A DNA stretch of 58,466 nt from an uncultured Candidatus Actinomarina sp. (GCA_902622665.1 CACNQV010000006.1:1-58466); one strand, 5' to 3'. Shown: positions 16,057-25,992, counted from the first letter of the stretch. The notes: generated by a model not told the origin, from the sequence alone. Translations and numbers: made by a program.

Positions 16057-16425
16057 ATGATTTCTTATTTTCAAAATTATGTAACTATTGGAGCCGTCCT
16101 AGGATTTGGCCTCTTTTTGTGTGTGCTATTACTGGGAGTAGCTTCAGTACTGAGACCTAACAAACCATATGCAGAAAAACTTCAAACTTACGAATGCGGT
16201 GTAGATCCTGTAGGGACTGGATGGAGTCAAACATATGTTAGGTATTACATTTTTGGTTTGCTTTTTGTTATTTTTGATGTTGAGGCAGTTTTTATTTTTC
16301 CATGGGCAATTAATTTGGAAAAACTCGGTTATTTTGGATTAATCGAAATGTTTTTTTTCATATTCGTTTTACTTATTGGTCTCATATACGCAATAAGAAA
16401 GGATGTTCTCAAATGGGAGTCATAG
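16057..16425 (+). CDS. nuoA: NADH-quinone oxidoreductase subunit A
   Basis: 122 residues with three helices. The conserved loop [16 protein letters not shown] between helices 1 and 2 lines the quinone entry region of complex I, and [18 protein letters not shown] marks helix 2. First gene of the second, complete complex I operon; the stop overlaps nuoB. A 78-bp gap separates it from the divergent phosphatase-superfamily gene and should hold the operon promoter, but no clear consensus was seen. Confidence 0.96.
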   Translation: MISYFQNYVTIGAVLGFGLFLCVLLLGVASVLRPNKPYAEKLQTYECGVDPVGTGWSQTYVRYYIFGLLFVIFDVEAVFIFPWAINLEKLGYFGLIEMFFFIFVLLIGLIYAIRKDVLKWES

Positions 16426-16910
16426 ATAAATTCGGTCTTCCAAAACCAATATCATCAGTATTTAACTGGGCTAGATCGTATTCTTTATGGTACTTTCAGT
16501 TTGGTTTAGCATGTTGTGCTATTGAGGTTATGGCTGTAAGTGGTCCAAGACATGATTTCATGAGATTAGGAGTAATTCCACTCCCTGCATCTCCGCGACA
16601 GGCTGATTTTATGATTGTAGCTGGAACAGTGACTGATAAAATGGCTCCTTCTGTGAAAAGACTTTATGATCAAATGCCAGAACCTAAATATGTTATTTCT
16701 ATGGGCTCATGTTCAAATAGTGGAGGTCCGTATTGGGATTCATATTCAGTAACAAAAGGTGTAGATCAATTAATTCCTGTCGACGTTTATGTGCCTGGAT
16801 GTCCTCCAAGGCCTGAAGCACTCCAAGAAGGGATAATACTTCTTCAGAAAAAAATACGTGGAGAAGATATGAAAGAAAAATGGTTAGAAGTTCAAACAGA
16901 GCCAATTTAA
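16413..16910 (+). CDS. nuoB: NADH-quinone oxidoreductase subunit B
   Basis: 165 residues. Carries the N2 iron-sulfur cluster that hands electrons to quinone: the Cys pair in FGLACCAIE, one Cys in [10 protein letters not shown] and one in VPGCPPRPE. Peripheral arm subunit next to NuoD and the quinone pocket. Overlaps nuoA by 13 bases and is followed by nuoC with one base between. Confidence 0.97.
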   Translation: MGVIDKFGLPKPISSVFNWARSYSLWYFQFGLACCAIEVMAVSGPRHDFMRLGVIPLPASPRQADFMIVAGTVTDKMAPSVKRLYDQMPEPKYVISMGSCSNSGGPYWDSYSVTKGVDQLIPVDVYVPGCPPRPEALQEGIILLQKKIRGEDMKEKWLEVQTEPI

Positions 16911-16911
16911 A

Positions 16912-17445
16912 ATGGAAGAATTTTTTAACAAAATTAAAGAAAGCTTTACAGAAGCAACACTAGAGTTTGAAACTATAAATATTAAAGTTAACTCAACAGA
17001 GTGGATTGAATCACATAAAAAACTCAGAGATAAATTTAATTTAAAGTTTTTCTCCTGGCTTTCTGCAATAGACTGGGATAATGAAGTGTCTGTTGGTGAA
17101 GCTCCCAAGGAGAGTGTCTCTCCATGCTTTGAAGTAATTACATGTTTGACAGATTTAGCGAATAACAATTTAGTTACTTTATCAACAATTATTAGTAAAT
17201 CAGATCCAAAGATTGATTCCCTTGTTGAAATATATGCTGGAGCAAACTGGCATGAAAGAGAAGCATACGAAATGTTTGGAATAAATTTTGAAAATCATCC
17301 AAATCTTGAAAAATTGTATCTACCTGATGGCTATGAAGGAAATCCAATGCTTAAATCTTTTGAGTTAATTAGTAGGGAAGTTAAGCCTTGGCCCGGAGAA
17401 GTTGATGTAGAGGGAATGCCAGAAGAGTCAGAAAGCAAAGAGTAA
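16912..17445 (+). CDS. nuoC: NADH-quinone oxidoreductase subunit C
   Basis: 177 residues, separate from NuoD and not fused as in enterobacteria. The C-terminal signature ANWHEREAYEMFGINFENHP is clear, followed by YLPDGYEGNPMLKSF. Peripheral arm scaffold subunit with no cofactor. The C-terminal tail is acidic (EGMPEESESKE). Four bases separate it from nuoD. Confidence 0.96.
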   Translation: MEEFFNKIKESFTEATLEFETINIKVNSTEWIESHKKLRDKFNLKFFSWLSAIDWDNEVSVGEAPKESVSPCFEVITCLTDLANNNLVTLSTIISKSDPKIDSLVEIYAGANWHEREAYEMFGINFENHPNLEKLYLPDGYEGNPMLKSFELISREVKPWPGEVDVEGMPEESESKE

Positions 17446-17449
17446 ATGT

Positions 17450-18646
17450 ATGGTTAACGCACTTGGTCCACAAAATTTGAACAGTTTCTCAGAGGCATCT
17501 GTTTCAGTAGAGATTGAAACTGAAGATATGACTCTTAACATAGGGCCACAACACCCATCTACCCACGGAGTTTTAAGATTGGTGGCAAAAGTAGACGGTG
17601 AAAAAGTTCATGACGTGAAACCTGTTCTTGGCTACATGCATCGAGGATATGAAAAGTTAGCTGAAGTTAGATCTTATCCTCAGATTACAACGCTTGTAAA
17701 TCGTATAGATTGGGTTGCAGGATTTTCAAATGAGATTCCTTTTATTGCTGGCGCTGAGAGGTTAATGGAAATTGATGTACCTGAACGCGCAAAATACATC
17801 AGATTAATCCTTACAGAGATGGCTAGAATATCTTCACACTTTGTTTTTAACGGAGCATATGCACTTGAAGTTGGTGCTTTAACTCCAATCTTTTATGCCA
17901 TGGAAGATCGAGAGAGAGTTTTAGATTTAATCGAGTCAGTAACTGGCGGACGGTTTCATCCAAATTTTAATCGTATAGGCGGAGTAAAACCAGCAGCTGG
18001 AGCTGGGCCTACTTCGAAAAAAAATATTCAGGATTTACCCGCAGGATTTTACAGGGATACAAAGGTAGCTATGGAAAAAGTAATAATGGCAGCTGATCAA
18101 TTTCAAAATTTGATTGGTGGAAATGAAGTTTTTAAGAAAAGAACAAAAAATGTCGGGGTATTGACACCTGAGACAGCTGAAGCCTACGGTGTTTCTGGCC
18201 CAATACTCAGAGCATCAGGAGTGAAGTCAGACTTAAGAATGCAGACAGATTACTTACCATATGATCAATTTGATTATGATATTCCGGTCGGAGAGAATGG
18301 AGATTGTTATGATAGATGGGATGTCAGAGTAAAAGAAATGGTTGAATCTGCAAAAATTGTTTTGCAAGCAATCGATTCAATGCCGTCTGGCCCACTACAA
18401 GCAAAGGTACCCAAAGTTATAAAAGTTCCCCAAGGACGGACCTATGTAAGAGCAGAAAATCCAAAGGGGGAAATGGGTTATTATATAGTTTCAGATGGTG
18501 GGCTTGGGCCCTACAGGCTTAAAGTTCGTACAGCTTCGTTCAGTAATGTTTCTATTTTACCTATCATGCTGGAGGGTGCTTTGCTCCCAGACTTAATTGC
18601 AATTATGGGAAGCTTAGACTTTGTTTTAGGAGATGTAGACAGATGA
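17450..18646 (+). CDS. nuoD: NADH-quinone oxidoreductase subunit D
   Basis: 398 residues. The quinone-site loop NIGPQHPSTHGVLRL (about 30-44), the YMHRGYEKL block (His64, Arg65) and the C-terminal GDVDR end are intact. It forms the quinone-binding pocket with NuoB. R65 corresponds to the arginine that NDUFAF7 dimethylates in the human homologue NDUFS2; a NDUFAF7-like gene lies at the end of this operon. The ATG at 17450 is used because the one at 17446 stops after three codons. The end overlaps nuoH. Confidence 0.97.
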   Translation: MVNALGPQNLNSFSEASVSVEIETEDMTLNIGPQHPSTHGVLRLVAKVDGEKVHDVKPVLGYMHRGYEKLAEVRSYPQITTLVNRIDWVAGFSNEIPFIAGAERLMEIDVPERAKYIRLILTEMARISSHFVFNGAYALEVGALTPIFYAMEDRERVLDLIESVTGGRFHPNFNRIGGVKPAAGAGPTSKKNIQDLPAGFYRDTKVAMEKVIMAADQFQNLIGGNEVFKKRTKNVGVLTPETAEAYGVSGPILRASGVKSDLRMQTDYLPYDQFDYDIPVGENGDCYDRWDVRVKEMVESAKIVLQAIDSMPSGPLQAKVPKVIKVPQGRTYVRAENPKGEMGYYIVSDGGLGPYRLKVRTASFSNVSILPIMLEGALLPDLIAIMGSLDFVLGDVDR

Positions 18647-19614
18647 CAGAAGTTTTAATAAAGGTTGGATTTCTAGCGATTGCTGCTCTTAATGGAGCAA
18701 TAATATTTACAATAATGGATGTTAAGGGTGCGTCATGGATGCAGCGAAGGCCAGGTCCTTTACATGTAGGACTTAGAGGTTTCATATTTCCTCTTGCAGA
18801 GATACTTAAATTTGTTCAAAAAGAAGACATTATTCCTACTGAAGTTGACAGGCCAGTATTTAAATGGGCACCTGCTTACGTTATGGTTTCCTGTGTAGCA
18901 CTTTTTGCAGTAGTTCCGTTGAGTCCCACGCTGGTAGTAGCAGATTTAGAATTAGGTGTTTTCTTTGCACTAGCAATTAGCTCTTTAGGAACTATAGGAG
19001 TATTGACTGCTGGATGGTCATCAGCAAACAAATATTCATTAATGGGTGGTTTGAGAGCAGCAGGACAGCTTATAGCTTATGAACTTCCATTAATACTTGC
19101 TGTTGTTGGAGTTGTTATTCAAGCTGAAACTATGTCATTAGTTGGAATAGTAGAAAAACAAATTGAATGGGGAGTTCCTTTTGTAGTTGGGGGACAGATA
19201 ATTGGATTCTTAATTTTCATGGTTGCAGCGACGGCTGAAATGATGAGAGTACCATTCGATATGCCAATTGGTGAATCAGAGTTAACTATGGGTTTTATGA
19301 CTGAATATTCTGGTATTAGGTTTCTCATATTTTATATTTCTGAATACATGAACATGTTTATTTTATGCGCAATTGCTTCCACATTATTTCTTGGTGGCTA
19401 CCACGTACCACTCCTGCCAACAGAGTGGGTAAACTTTTATGGACCAGTTGTTCTTTTAACAAAAACAGCTATTTTAGGTTTTATCTTGGTTGCAATAAGA
19501 TGGTCCCAACCAAGATTTCGAGAAGACCAACTACAAAATCTTGCATGGAAGATACTTATACCCGCATCTTTAGTTAATATTCTTGTAACTGCAGTTTTGA
19601 AAGTTGGGTTCTAG
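18643..19614 (+). CDS. nuoH: NADH-quinone oxidoreductase subunit H
   Basis: 323 residues, about eight helices. The conserved loop PLAEILKFVQKEDIIP and the EYSGIRFLIFYISEYMNM block identify NuoH, which joins the peripheral and membrane arms and contributes the quinone channel. It follows nuoD directly (ATGA overlap); nuoE, nuoF and nuoG, which usually stand between them, are absent. The stop overlaps the nuoI start. Confidence 0.97.
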   Translation: MTEVLIKVGFLAIAALNGAIIFTIMDVKGASWMQRRPGPLHVGLRGFIFPLAEILKFVQKEDIIPTEVDRPVFKWAPAYVMVSCVALFAVVPLSPTLVVADLELGVFFALAISSLGTIGVLTAGWSSANKYSLMGGLRAAGQLIAYELPLILAVVGVVIQAETMSLVGIVEKQIEWGVPFVVGGQIIGFLIFMVAATAEMMRVPFDMPIGESELTMGFMTEYSGIRFLIFYISEYMNMFILCAIASTLFLGGYHVPLLPTEWVNFYGPVVLLTKTAILGFILVAIRWSQPRFREDQLQNLAWKILIPASLVNILVTAVLKVGF

Positions 19615-20099
19615 TGAAAACATTTAAACCAAAAGTGCCTGGATTTTTAGTAGGAATAAAGATAGTTATTGTTAACATGTTAAAAACTCTATCTCCTTTC
19701 CATTCAAAACCAAATGTTAACTATCCATTTGAAAAAGAGAAAGTTGCCCCAAGAGCAAGAGGCGTTATTGCTTTAGATCAAGAAGCATGTACCAGTTGTA
19801 TGCTTTGTGCTCGTCAATGCCCAGATTGGTGTATTTATATTGAGGGTCATAAAGAATTACAACCTCCTTCAAAACCTGGAGGTAGGCAAAGAAGTAGAGC
19901 TGTTTTAGATAGGTTTGATATAGATTATGCATTATGCATGTACTGCGGCATTTGTGTAGAAGTTTGTCCATTTGATGCTTTATTCTGGTCACCTGAATAT
20001 GAATATTCAGAATTTAATATGGGTGATATGCTGCATGATAAGGAACGATTAGATGACTGGTTGAAAACTGTTCCAGAGGCTGAAGGTTTAGAAAGCTAA
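19614..20099 (+). CDS. nuoI: NADH-quinone oxidoreductase subunit I
   Basis: 161 residues from a GTG overlapping the nuoH stop. Two ferredoxin-type 4Fe-4S motifs, CTSCMLCARQCP (near 60) and CMYCGICVEVCP (near 107), carry clusters N6a and N6b in the peripheral arm. In a complex without NuoEFG this subunit would be the outermost cluster carrier and the probable docking point for an alternative electron donor such as ferredoxin. Confidence 0.97.
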   Translation: MKTFKPKVPGFLVGIKIVIVNMLKTLSPFHSKPNVNYPFEKEKVAPRARGVIALDQEACTSCMLCARQCPDWCIYIEGHKELQPPSKPGGRQRSRAVLDRFDIDYALCMYCGICVEVCPFDALFWSPEYEYSEFNMGDMLHDKERLDDWLKTVPEAEGLES

Positions 20100-20101
20100 A
20101 A

Positions 20102-20620
20102 ATGGAAATTTTTGAAATTATAACTTACTTCCTTCTTCTTGCGCTTCTTTCGACAGCAATACGGGTTGTTACAACTTCAAACGTTATTCATGCTGCTATT
20201 TCACTAGTTTTTACCTTAGCTCTAACTGCAATATTGTTTTTAATGTTATCAACAGAGTTCGTAGCACTTGTGCTTGTTCTTGTTTACATTGGGGCAGTAA
20301 TAGTTCTTTTCTTATTTGGAATTATGATTACACGTGCTCCCCTTGGAAAGAATGCTGAACTAGATAATGACAAAAATAAAAAATTAGGAGCAGCAATAGC
20401 GGGATCAATTTTTCTTTTATTCTCATATATATTAATTAATGGTTTTGATGGCGATGTGACTATAACATCAGGATCTTCAACAGAGCTATTAGGTGAAATA
20501 TTACTAAGTAGATTTGTATTTCCGTTTGAACTGGTATCTTTTGTTTTACTTGCAGCATTAATTGGAGGCATAACCCTTGCTAGGAAAGATGAAGCATTGA
20601 TTGATGAGGATCAAGTATGA
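20102..20620 (+). CDS. nuoJ: NADH-quinone oxidoreductase subunit J
   Basis: 172 residues, five hydrophobic helices, normal length. The segment VLVLVYIGAVIVLFLFGIMI is the pi-bulge helix 3 of NuoJ, which moves during coupling. A hydrophilic loop of about 20 residues (KNAELDNDKNKKLG) follows it. The stop overlaps nuoK. Confidence 0.95.
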   Translation: MEIFEIITYFLLLALLSTAIRVVTTSNVIHAAISLVFTLALTAILFLMLSTEFVALVLVLVYIGAVIVLFLFGIMITRAPLGKNAELDNDKNKKLGAAIAGSIFLLFSYILINGFDGDVTITSGSSTELLGEILLSRFVFPFELVSFVLLAALIGGITLARKDEALIDEDQV

Positions 20621-20922
20621 TTGTTCAGCCAGTATTAGTTGTTGCAGCTGCTTTGTTTTCTCTGGGAATTTATGGAATTTTAGTAAGAAGAAATGCAGTC
20701 ATGGTTTTATTGTCTATTGAGCTAATTTTAAACTCTGTAAATATAAACTTTATTATGTTTGATACCATGCTTGCAGATTCATTAATGCAAGGGCAAATTT
20801 TCACAATTTTTATTATTACAATTGCTGCTGCTGAAGTTGGTATTGGCCTTGCAATTGTGCTCATGTTGTTTAGAAATAGACAAACTGCAAACATTAATGA
20901 ATTTGATCTAATGAAATGGTAA
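20617..20922 (+). CDS. nuoK: NADH-quinone oxidoreductase subunit K
   Basis: 101 residues, three helices. Conserved membrane glutamates needed for proton transfer are visible in LLSIELILNSVNINF and in TIAAAEVGIGLAIVL. Small antiporter-like subunit of the complex I membrane arm. Its end overlaps the nuoL start by 7 bases. Confidence 0.96.
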   Translation: MIVQPVLVVAAALFSLGIYGILVRRNAVMVLLSIELILNSVNINFIMFDTMLADSLMQGQIFTIFIITIAAAEVGIGLAIVLMLFRNRQTANINEFDLMKW

Positions 20923-22931
20923 AAACAAATATTAACTTATTCGCTGAGGGAGAGGTTGTTTATACAGATGGCGGAGCCTTAGCAGAATTTGCATGGCTAC
21001 TTGTAGCTCTTCCTTTTATAGCGGCATTAGTAATAACTTTTGTAGGAAAGAATCTCCCACTCAAGGGTGCTGAAATTGCATTAGGCACAATCGGAATAAT
21101 TTTTTCTTACAGCTTAGCTTTAATGTATCTTCATATAACTAAGGGAGTTGCCAATGAATTTTTTATCAACGTTGGAAGTATTGGTCAATTTGATATTGAG
21201 TTCGGATGGGTAGTAGACGGTCTTTCAATCATGATGTATTTTGTTGTTGGACTTGTTGCGCTTCTTGTGTTTATTTATGCAACAAATTATATGGAAGGTG
21301 AAATAAGGTATACCTTCTTTTTTACGTCTTTGACATTATTTGCCGGCAGTATGTTAGTTTTAGTCTCTTCTCCAACATTGATCCAAATTTTGATTGGTTG
21401 GGAATTGGTTGGAGTCTGTTCTTACCTACTTATAGGACACTATTGGGAAGTTAAAGATAATTCCTCTGCAGCAATGAAGGCTTTTATAACAAATAAGATT
21501 GCTGATGTTGGCTTGATGATTGGAATAATTATTTTGGCTTTAAATACTGGCACTTTAAGAATATCTGAGGTTTTGTATCAAGCAACTCATGATTATCCAG
21601 CAATTAAAAATATTGCATTTGCTGCTGGTGTATTACTATTTATAGGTGCAATGGGTAAAAGTGCGCAGTTCCCATTACATGTATGGTTACCTGACGCCAT
21701 GGCAGGCCCAACTCCCGTCTCAGCATTAATGCATGCTGCAACAATGGTAACTGCAGGAGTTTACTTATTAGCTAGAATGTTTCCTTTTTATCAAGGGATA
21801 GCAAACGATGCATTAGATATTGTAATGTTATTTGGAGTAATCACTCTTCTTACTGCTGGACTAATAGCTATTGTTCAAGACGATCTAAAGAAAGTTCTCG
21901 CTTATTCAACTGTAAGTCAGCTAGGGTATATGGTTGCGGCAATTGGTTCCGGAGCATACACTGCAGCGCTGTTTCATTTGTGGACACATGCTTTTTTTAA
22001 AGCTCTTCTATTTCTCGGGGCGGGTTCTGTAATCCATGCGGTACATAGTAATAGCATGTTAGAGATGGGTGGTTTAAGAAAAGTCATGCCAAAAACTTTT
22101 TCAACTTTTATTATTGGAACAGTTGCGCTTGCCGGTTTACCACCTTTTGCAGGCTTTTTTTCCAAAGATGAAATACTTGCCTCGTTTAATCATGAAGGTG
22201 AAACAACTTTTTTCTACATAGCGGTACTAGGTGCTTTCATAACTGCTTTTTATATGACTAGAGCTGTATGTCTTACTTTTTTAGGTGAGTATAGAGGTCA
22301 TGGTCATCCACATGAGTCAGACTCCATGATGACAACACCATTGGTAGTATTAGCTGTATTTGCCGCTGCTTCTGGGTGGGTTAATATTCCAGGAGTATAC
22401 ACAGGATTTACTAAATGGGTCACAACTCGTAAAACTCCTATTATTGAATATCACCCAGAAAGTTTTGATTTATTTGCTCTTGGACTTGGTTTAACTGCAG
22501 GGTTACTTGGAATAAGTTTAGGTTACTATTTGTACCAACTACAAGGTAGTGCCGAAACAGGGGACGATAAAATCAAAATTGAACCAATATGGAAAGTATT
22601 AGAAAACAAATACTATATAGATGATTTCTATTTTAAATTTATCATCGATCCAATCAAAATAAATATAGCTAAAGCGGTTGATGCATTCAACACAAATGTA
22701 ATTGATAGATTTGTAAATGGCTTTGGTCAGCTTGCATCGTTTATGGGCGCAGTAGTTTACAACAGTATCGATCAAAATGGAATTGATAAGGTTTTGAACA
22801 TGTCATCCTCAGGAACTGATAGCTTTGGTGGAAAGGTTAAGTTATTACAGACAGGAAGAACACAGCAATATTTAATGTTGTTTTTAGGTGGCGTTGTGAC
22901 GATTAGTTTATTAATTTTGTTTATTATATAG
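20916..22931 (+). CDS. nuoL: NADH-quinone oxidoreductase subunit L
   Basis: 671 residues, about 16 helices including the C-terminal lateral helix. Motifs: LIGWELVGVCSYLLIGHYW (near 160), the pumping-channel block FPLHVWLPDAMAGPTPVSALMHAATMVTAGVYL (near 250, quoted in parts) and FFSKDEIL. Distal proton-pumping subunit of complex I. An AGGAGG overlapping its stop serves nuoM. Confidence 0.97.
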   Translation: MVKTNINLFAEGEVVYTDGGALAEFAWLLVALPFIAALVITFVGKNLPLKGAEIALGTIGIIFSYSLALMYLHITKGVANEFFINVGSIGQFDIEFGWVVDGLSIMMYFVVGLVALLVFIYATNYMEGEIRYTFFFTSLTLFAGSMLVLVSSPTLIQILIGWELVGVCSYLLIGHYWEVKDNSSAAMKAFITNKIADVGLMIGIIILALNTGTLRISEVLYQATHDYPAIKNIAFAAGVLLFIGAMGKSAQFPLHVWLPDAMAGPTPVSALMHAATMVTAGVYLLARMFPFYQGIANDALDIVMLFGVITLLTAGLIAIVQDDLKKVLAYSTVSQLGYMVAAIGSGAYTAALFHLWTHAFFKALLFLGAGSVIHAVHSNSMLEMGGLRKVMPKTFSTFIIGTVALAGLPPFAGFFSKDEILASFNHEGETTFFYIAVLGAFITAFYMTRAVCLTFLGEYRGHGHPHESDSMMTTPLVVLAVFAAASGWVNIPGVYTGFTKWVTTRKTPIIEYHPESFDLFALGLGLTAGLLGISLGYYLYQLQGSAETGDDKIKIEPIWKVLENKYYIDDFYFKFIIDPIKINIAKAVDAFNTNVIDRFVNGFGQLASFMGAVVYNSIDQNGIDKVLNMSSSGTDSFGGKVKLLQTGRTQQYLMLFLGGVVTISLLILFII

Positions 22932-22939
22932 GAGGAAAA

Positions 22940-24508
22940 GTGGATTTATTATCAAATGGTACAGGATTGACGGCAGTAGTCTTTCTGCCATTAATTAGTG
23001 CACTAATTTTGACTGCAATACCAAAAAGCCAAGAGTTTTTAATTAAAGGCTTTGCGTTGGTGTCATCAATAGTCACATTTTTTATAAGTGCATTACTTCT
23101 TCCTCAATTTGATTTTTCAAATGCAGATAAATTACAACTAGGAAATAAAATTTCATGGATAAAAAGTATCAATTCAAATTATGAAATAGGGATTGATGGG
23201 ATATCTCTTCCCCTATTAATTTTGTCTACATTTATTACTGTTTTAGCAATTATTTATTCAATTGAACATTTACCAGAACCAAAAAGCCCTAAAGGCTTTC
23301 TTGCATTAATTTTAGTTTTAGAGACTGGTATGAATGGAACTTTTGTAGCTCTTGATTTAATTTTGTTTTTTGTATTTTTTGAAATAGTTCTTCTTCCAAT
23401 GTATTTTATGATTGGAATTTGGGGAGATAAAACTGTAAGAACTGTAGCAGGGTTAAAAAATCAAATTGAAACAAGACTTTATGCAAGTATTAAGTTTTTT
23501 GTTTTCACTCTATTTGGTTCCGCATTCATGTTACTTGGCTTTTTAGGGTTGTACTACAGAGGCGGTAGAACTTTTAGTATTCCTGAATTAATTGAACTCG
23601 GAACAAATGGTGCATTTACTGGCACTTTTGCAATGTTAGTTTTTGCAGTTCTGTTTCTTGGTTTTGCAGTTAAAGTTCCAATGTGGCCACTGCATACCTG
23701 GCTTCCTGACGCACACACTGCAGCTCCTACAGTTGGTTCAGTATTGCTAGCAGCAATACTCTTAAAATTAGGATCTTATGGTTTTGTAAGGATTGCAATA
23801 CCAATACTTCCTGAACAAGCAAAAGCCTGGGCGCCAGCTATTGCAATACTCTCTGCAATTGGAATTATCTACGGGTCACTTGCATGTTTAGCTCAAACTG
23901 ATTTAAAACGACTAATAGCATTTTCATCCGTTGGTCATATGGGTTTTGTAATGTTAGGAATTGCATCTTTAACACCAATTGGTATAAATGCTGCAATGAT
24001 TGGTATGGTTGCACATGGAGTAATTACCGGGTTATTATTCTTTTTATCAGGATCTATGGCTCATACATATCACACTCGTGATATGGGAAGATTGGGCGGA
24101 AATATGAAACTTCTTCCAAAAACTGGAGCACTATTAGGGTTTACCGCGATGGCTTCTTTAGGTTTGCCTGGACTTGCTGGATTTTGGGGAGAGTTTATGG
24201 CATTACTTGGGGCGTTTAACCCACTTGATGGGTTGAATCTTACAGTTTTTCGGGGGTCAATGGTAGCTGGTGCTATTGGAACTGTATTAACTGCGGGATA
24301 TTTGTTGTGGATGTTACAGAGAGTTAATCTTGGTGAGCCTTCTGAAGAATGGAATGAAATGGAGCTTCACGATGCAGATGGATATGAATTAGCTGCATGG
24401 ATTCCACTGGTAATTTTAACAATTCTTATAGGCGTATTTCCAAAGCTAATATTTGGAGCAACTAATGATGCTGTTGTCAGTCTTCTTTCTAAAGCATTTG
24501 GAGGATAA
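22940..24508 (+). CDS. nuoM: NADH-quinone oxidoreductase subunit M (second copy)
   Basis: 522 residues from a GTG placed 4 bases after AGGAGG. Blocks such as FFEIVLLPMYFMIGIWG, VPMWPLHTWLPDAHTAAPT and LLKLGSYGFVR are canonical NuoM. The C-terminal GFWGEFMALLG segment corresponds to, but differs from, the GEFMIL segment of the partial copy at the left edge. Its last codons include GGAGGA, which can serve as ribosome binding site for nuoN. Confidence 0.97.
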   Translation: MDLLSNGTGLTAVVFLPLISALILTAIPKSQEFLIKGFALVSSIVTFFISALLLPQFDFSNADKLQLGNKISWIKSINSNYEIGIDGISLPLLILSTFITVLAIIYSIEHLPEPKSPKGFLALILVLETGMNGTFVALDLILFFVFFEIVLLPMYFMIGIWGDKTVRTVAGLKNQIETRLYASIKFFVFTLFGSAFMLLGFLGLYYRGGRTFSIPELIELGTNGAFTGTFAMLVFAVLFLGFAVKVPMWPLHTWLPDAHTAAPTVGSVLLAAILLKLGSYGFVRIAIPILPEQAKAWAPAIAILSAIGIIYGSLACLAQTDLKRLIAFSSVGHMGFVMLGIASLTPIGINAAMIGMVAHGVITGLLFFLSGSMAHTYHTRDMGRLGGNMKLLPKTGALLGFTAMASLGLPGLAGFWGEFMALLGAFNPLDGLNLTVFRGSMVAGAIGTVLTAGYLLWMLQRVNLGEPSEEWNEMELHDADGYELAAWIPLVILTILIGVFPKLIFGATNDAVVSLLSKAFGG

Positions 24509-24510
24509 AA

Positions 24511-25989
24511 ATTTCTATAAACTACTTTGCAATTTCAACTGAGTTAATAGTTATATTTACTATTGTTGGCACTTTGATATTAGATTTGATTCTTCCTAGA
24601 AAATCAAAGTATTATGTTGCAGCTTTTGCTCTTTTTGGGACATTAGCTTCTTTAGCACCGCTAGTAATTCAGTGGGCAACTTACTCAGACCCCATTTATA
24701 CTTTTGGTAATAGTTTTGTAGTAGATAAATTTTCAATCATTCTGAAGGGTTTGTTTATTCTCATAACTTATTTGACATTTTTACTTTCAATAAACTTTAT
24801 AGAAAGTGATAAGTTTTATCAAGGTGAGTATTATTACCTCCTCCTCAGCTCTTTACTTGGCGCTTTAGTTGTAAGTTCTTCTAGAGACCTCCTTACAATA
24901 TTCATTGGAATTGAATTAGCATCAACACCTATGTTTTTATTATCGGGTTGGAAAAAGGGAGATAGAAAATCGAATGAGGGCGCAATCAAATTTTTCTTAT
25001 TAGGTGTTCTCTCAGCTTCTTTAATATTGTATGGATTTTCGCTGATTTATGGATTAACTGGACAATTAGTATTCGCAGACATCTCTGCCTACCTACTTGC
25101 TAACTCCCTCGGATCATCACCAGTACTTTTGTTAAGTTCAATTTTAGTTATTTCAGGGATTGGATTCAAAATTTCTGTAGTTCCATTTCATTCGTGGGCA
25201 CCAGATACTTATGAAGGAGCTCCTTTACCAATAACTGCTTATCTTTCAGTAAGTTCCAAAGCTACAGGTTTTGTTGCATTAATAGTTCTTTTGACGAAGG
25301 TGTTTGAAAGTTCCGGACAAAGTTGGGGTGTAATTTTGGCAATTGTGGCTGGCGCTACTATGACATTGGGAAATTTAGTTGCACTTCAGCAAACAAACCC
25401 AGTTAGGTTACTTGCCTATTCGTCTATATCACAAGCGGGGTTCATTATCGCACCTTTGGCAGTATCTGGAATAACTGGAAATTATCAAGATGGAATTTTT
25501 GCAAGCGTAACTTATCTAATTATTTATGCATTTATGAATATGGGAGCATTTTTATCTGTGCATCTTTTTACAAACTTTACTAATTCAGATAATTTTTATG
25601 AATGGGGAGGCATTGCAAAGCATTCACCTCTTACTGGAGTTCTAACAACTATTTTCTTTTTTTCATTGGCAGGAATACCTCCACTAGGCGGCTGGTTTGC
25701 AAAGTTTGTAGTCTTTAGAAGTCTTTTGAGTACAGGTGAGATAGTCGGAATTTCTCTTGCCATAATAGGAGCAATAAATGCAGTTATTGCACTTGTTTAC
25801 TATGCAAGAATTTCAAAAGTTATATGGATGGATGAACTAAAAAATCCTGAAGAAGAAAAAACATTTGAATTCCAAAACCCTCTTAAAGTTGTTGGAGTTT
25901 TTACAGTTCTCATTACATTTGTCGCAGGAATCTTTCCAGGTATATTTAGTTATCTTGGGGAAGTCTCCTCAATCTTTTTTGGTAATTAA
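24511..25989 (+). CDS. nuoN: NADH-quinone oxidoreductase subunit N (second copy), probable ATT start
   Basis: NuoN of the second operon, 492 residues from an ATT at 24511, or 471 from the TTG at 24574. The ATT lies 5 bases after GGAGGA and two bases after the nuoM stop, and it restores the first membrane helix (ISTELIVIFTIVGTLILDL). The TTG has no ribosome binding site and would cut that helix. No ATG, GTG or TTG lies in frame between. Motifs: FIGIELASTPMFLLSGW, FKISVVPFHSWAPDTYEGAP and LLAYSSISQAGFI. Proton-pumping membrane subunit. Confidence 0.9.
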   Translation: MSINYFAISTELIVIFTIVGTLILDLILPRKSKYYVAAFALFGTLASLAPLVIQWATYSDPIYTFGNSFVVDKFSIILKGLFILITYLTFLLSINFIESDKFYQGEYYYLLLSSLLGALVVSSSRDLLTIFIGIELASTPMFLLSGWKKGDRKSNEGAIKFFLLGVLSASLILYGFSLIYGLTGQLVFADISAYLLANSLGSSPVLLLSSILVISGIGFKISVVPFHSWAPDTYEGAPLPITAYLSVSSKATGFVALIVLLTKVFESSGQSWGVILAIVAGATMTLGNLVALQQTNPVRLLAYSSISQAGFIIAPLAVSGITGNYQDGIFASVTYLIIYAFMNMGAFLSVHLFTNFTNSDNFYEWGGIAKHSPLTGVLTTIFFFSLAGIPPLGGWFAKFVVFRSLLSTGEIVGISLAIIGAINAVIALVYYARISKVIWMDELKNPEEEKTFEFQNPLKVVGVFTVLITFVAGIFPGIFSYLGEVSSIFFGN

Positions 25990-25992
25990 AAC

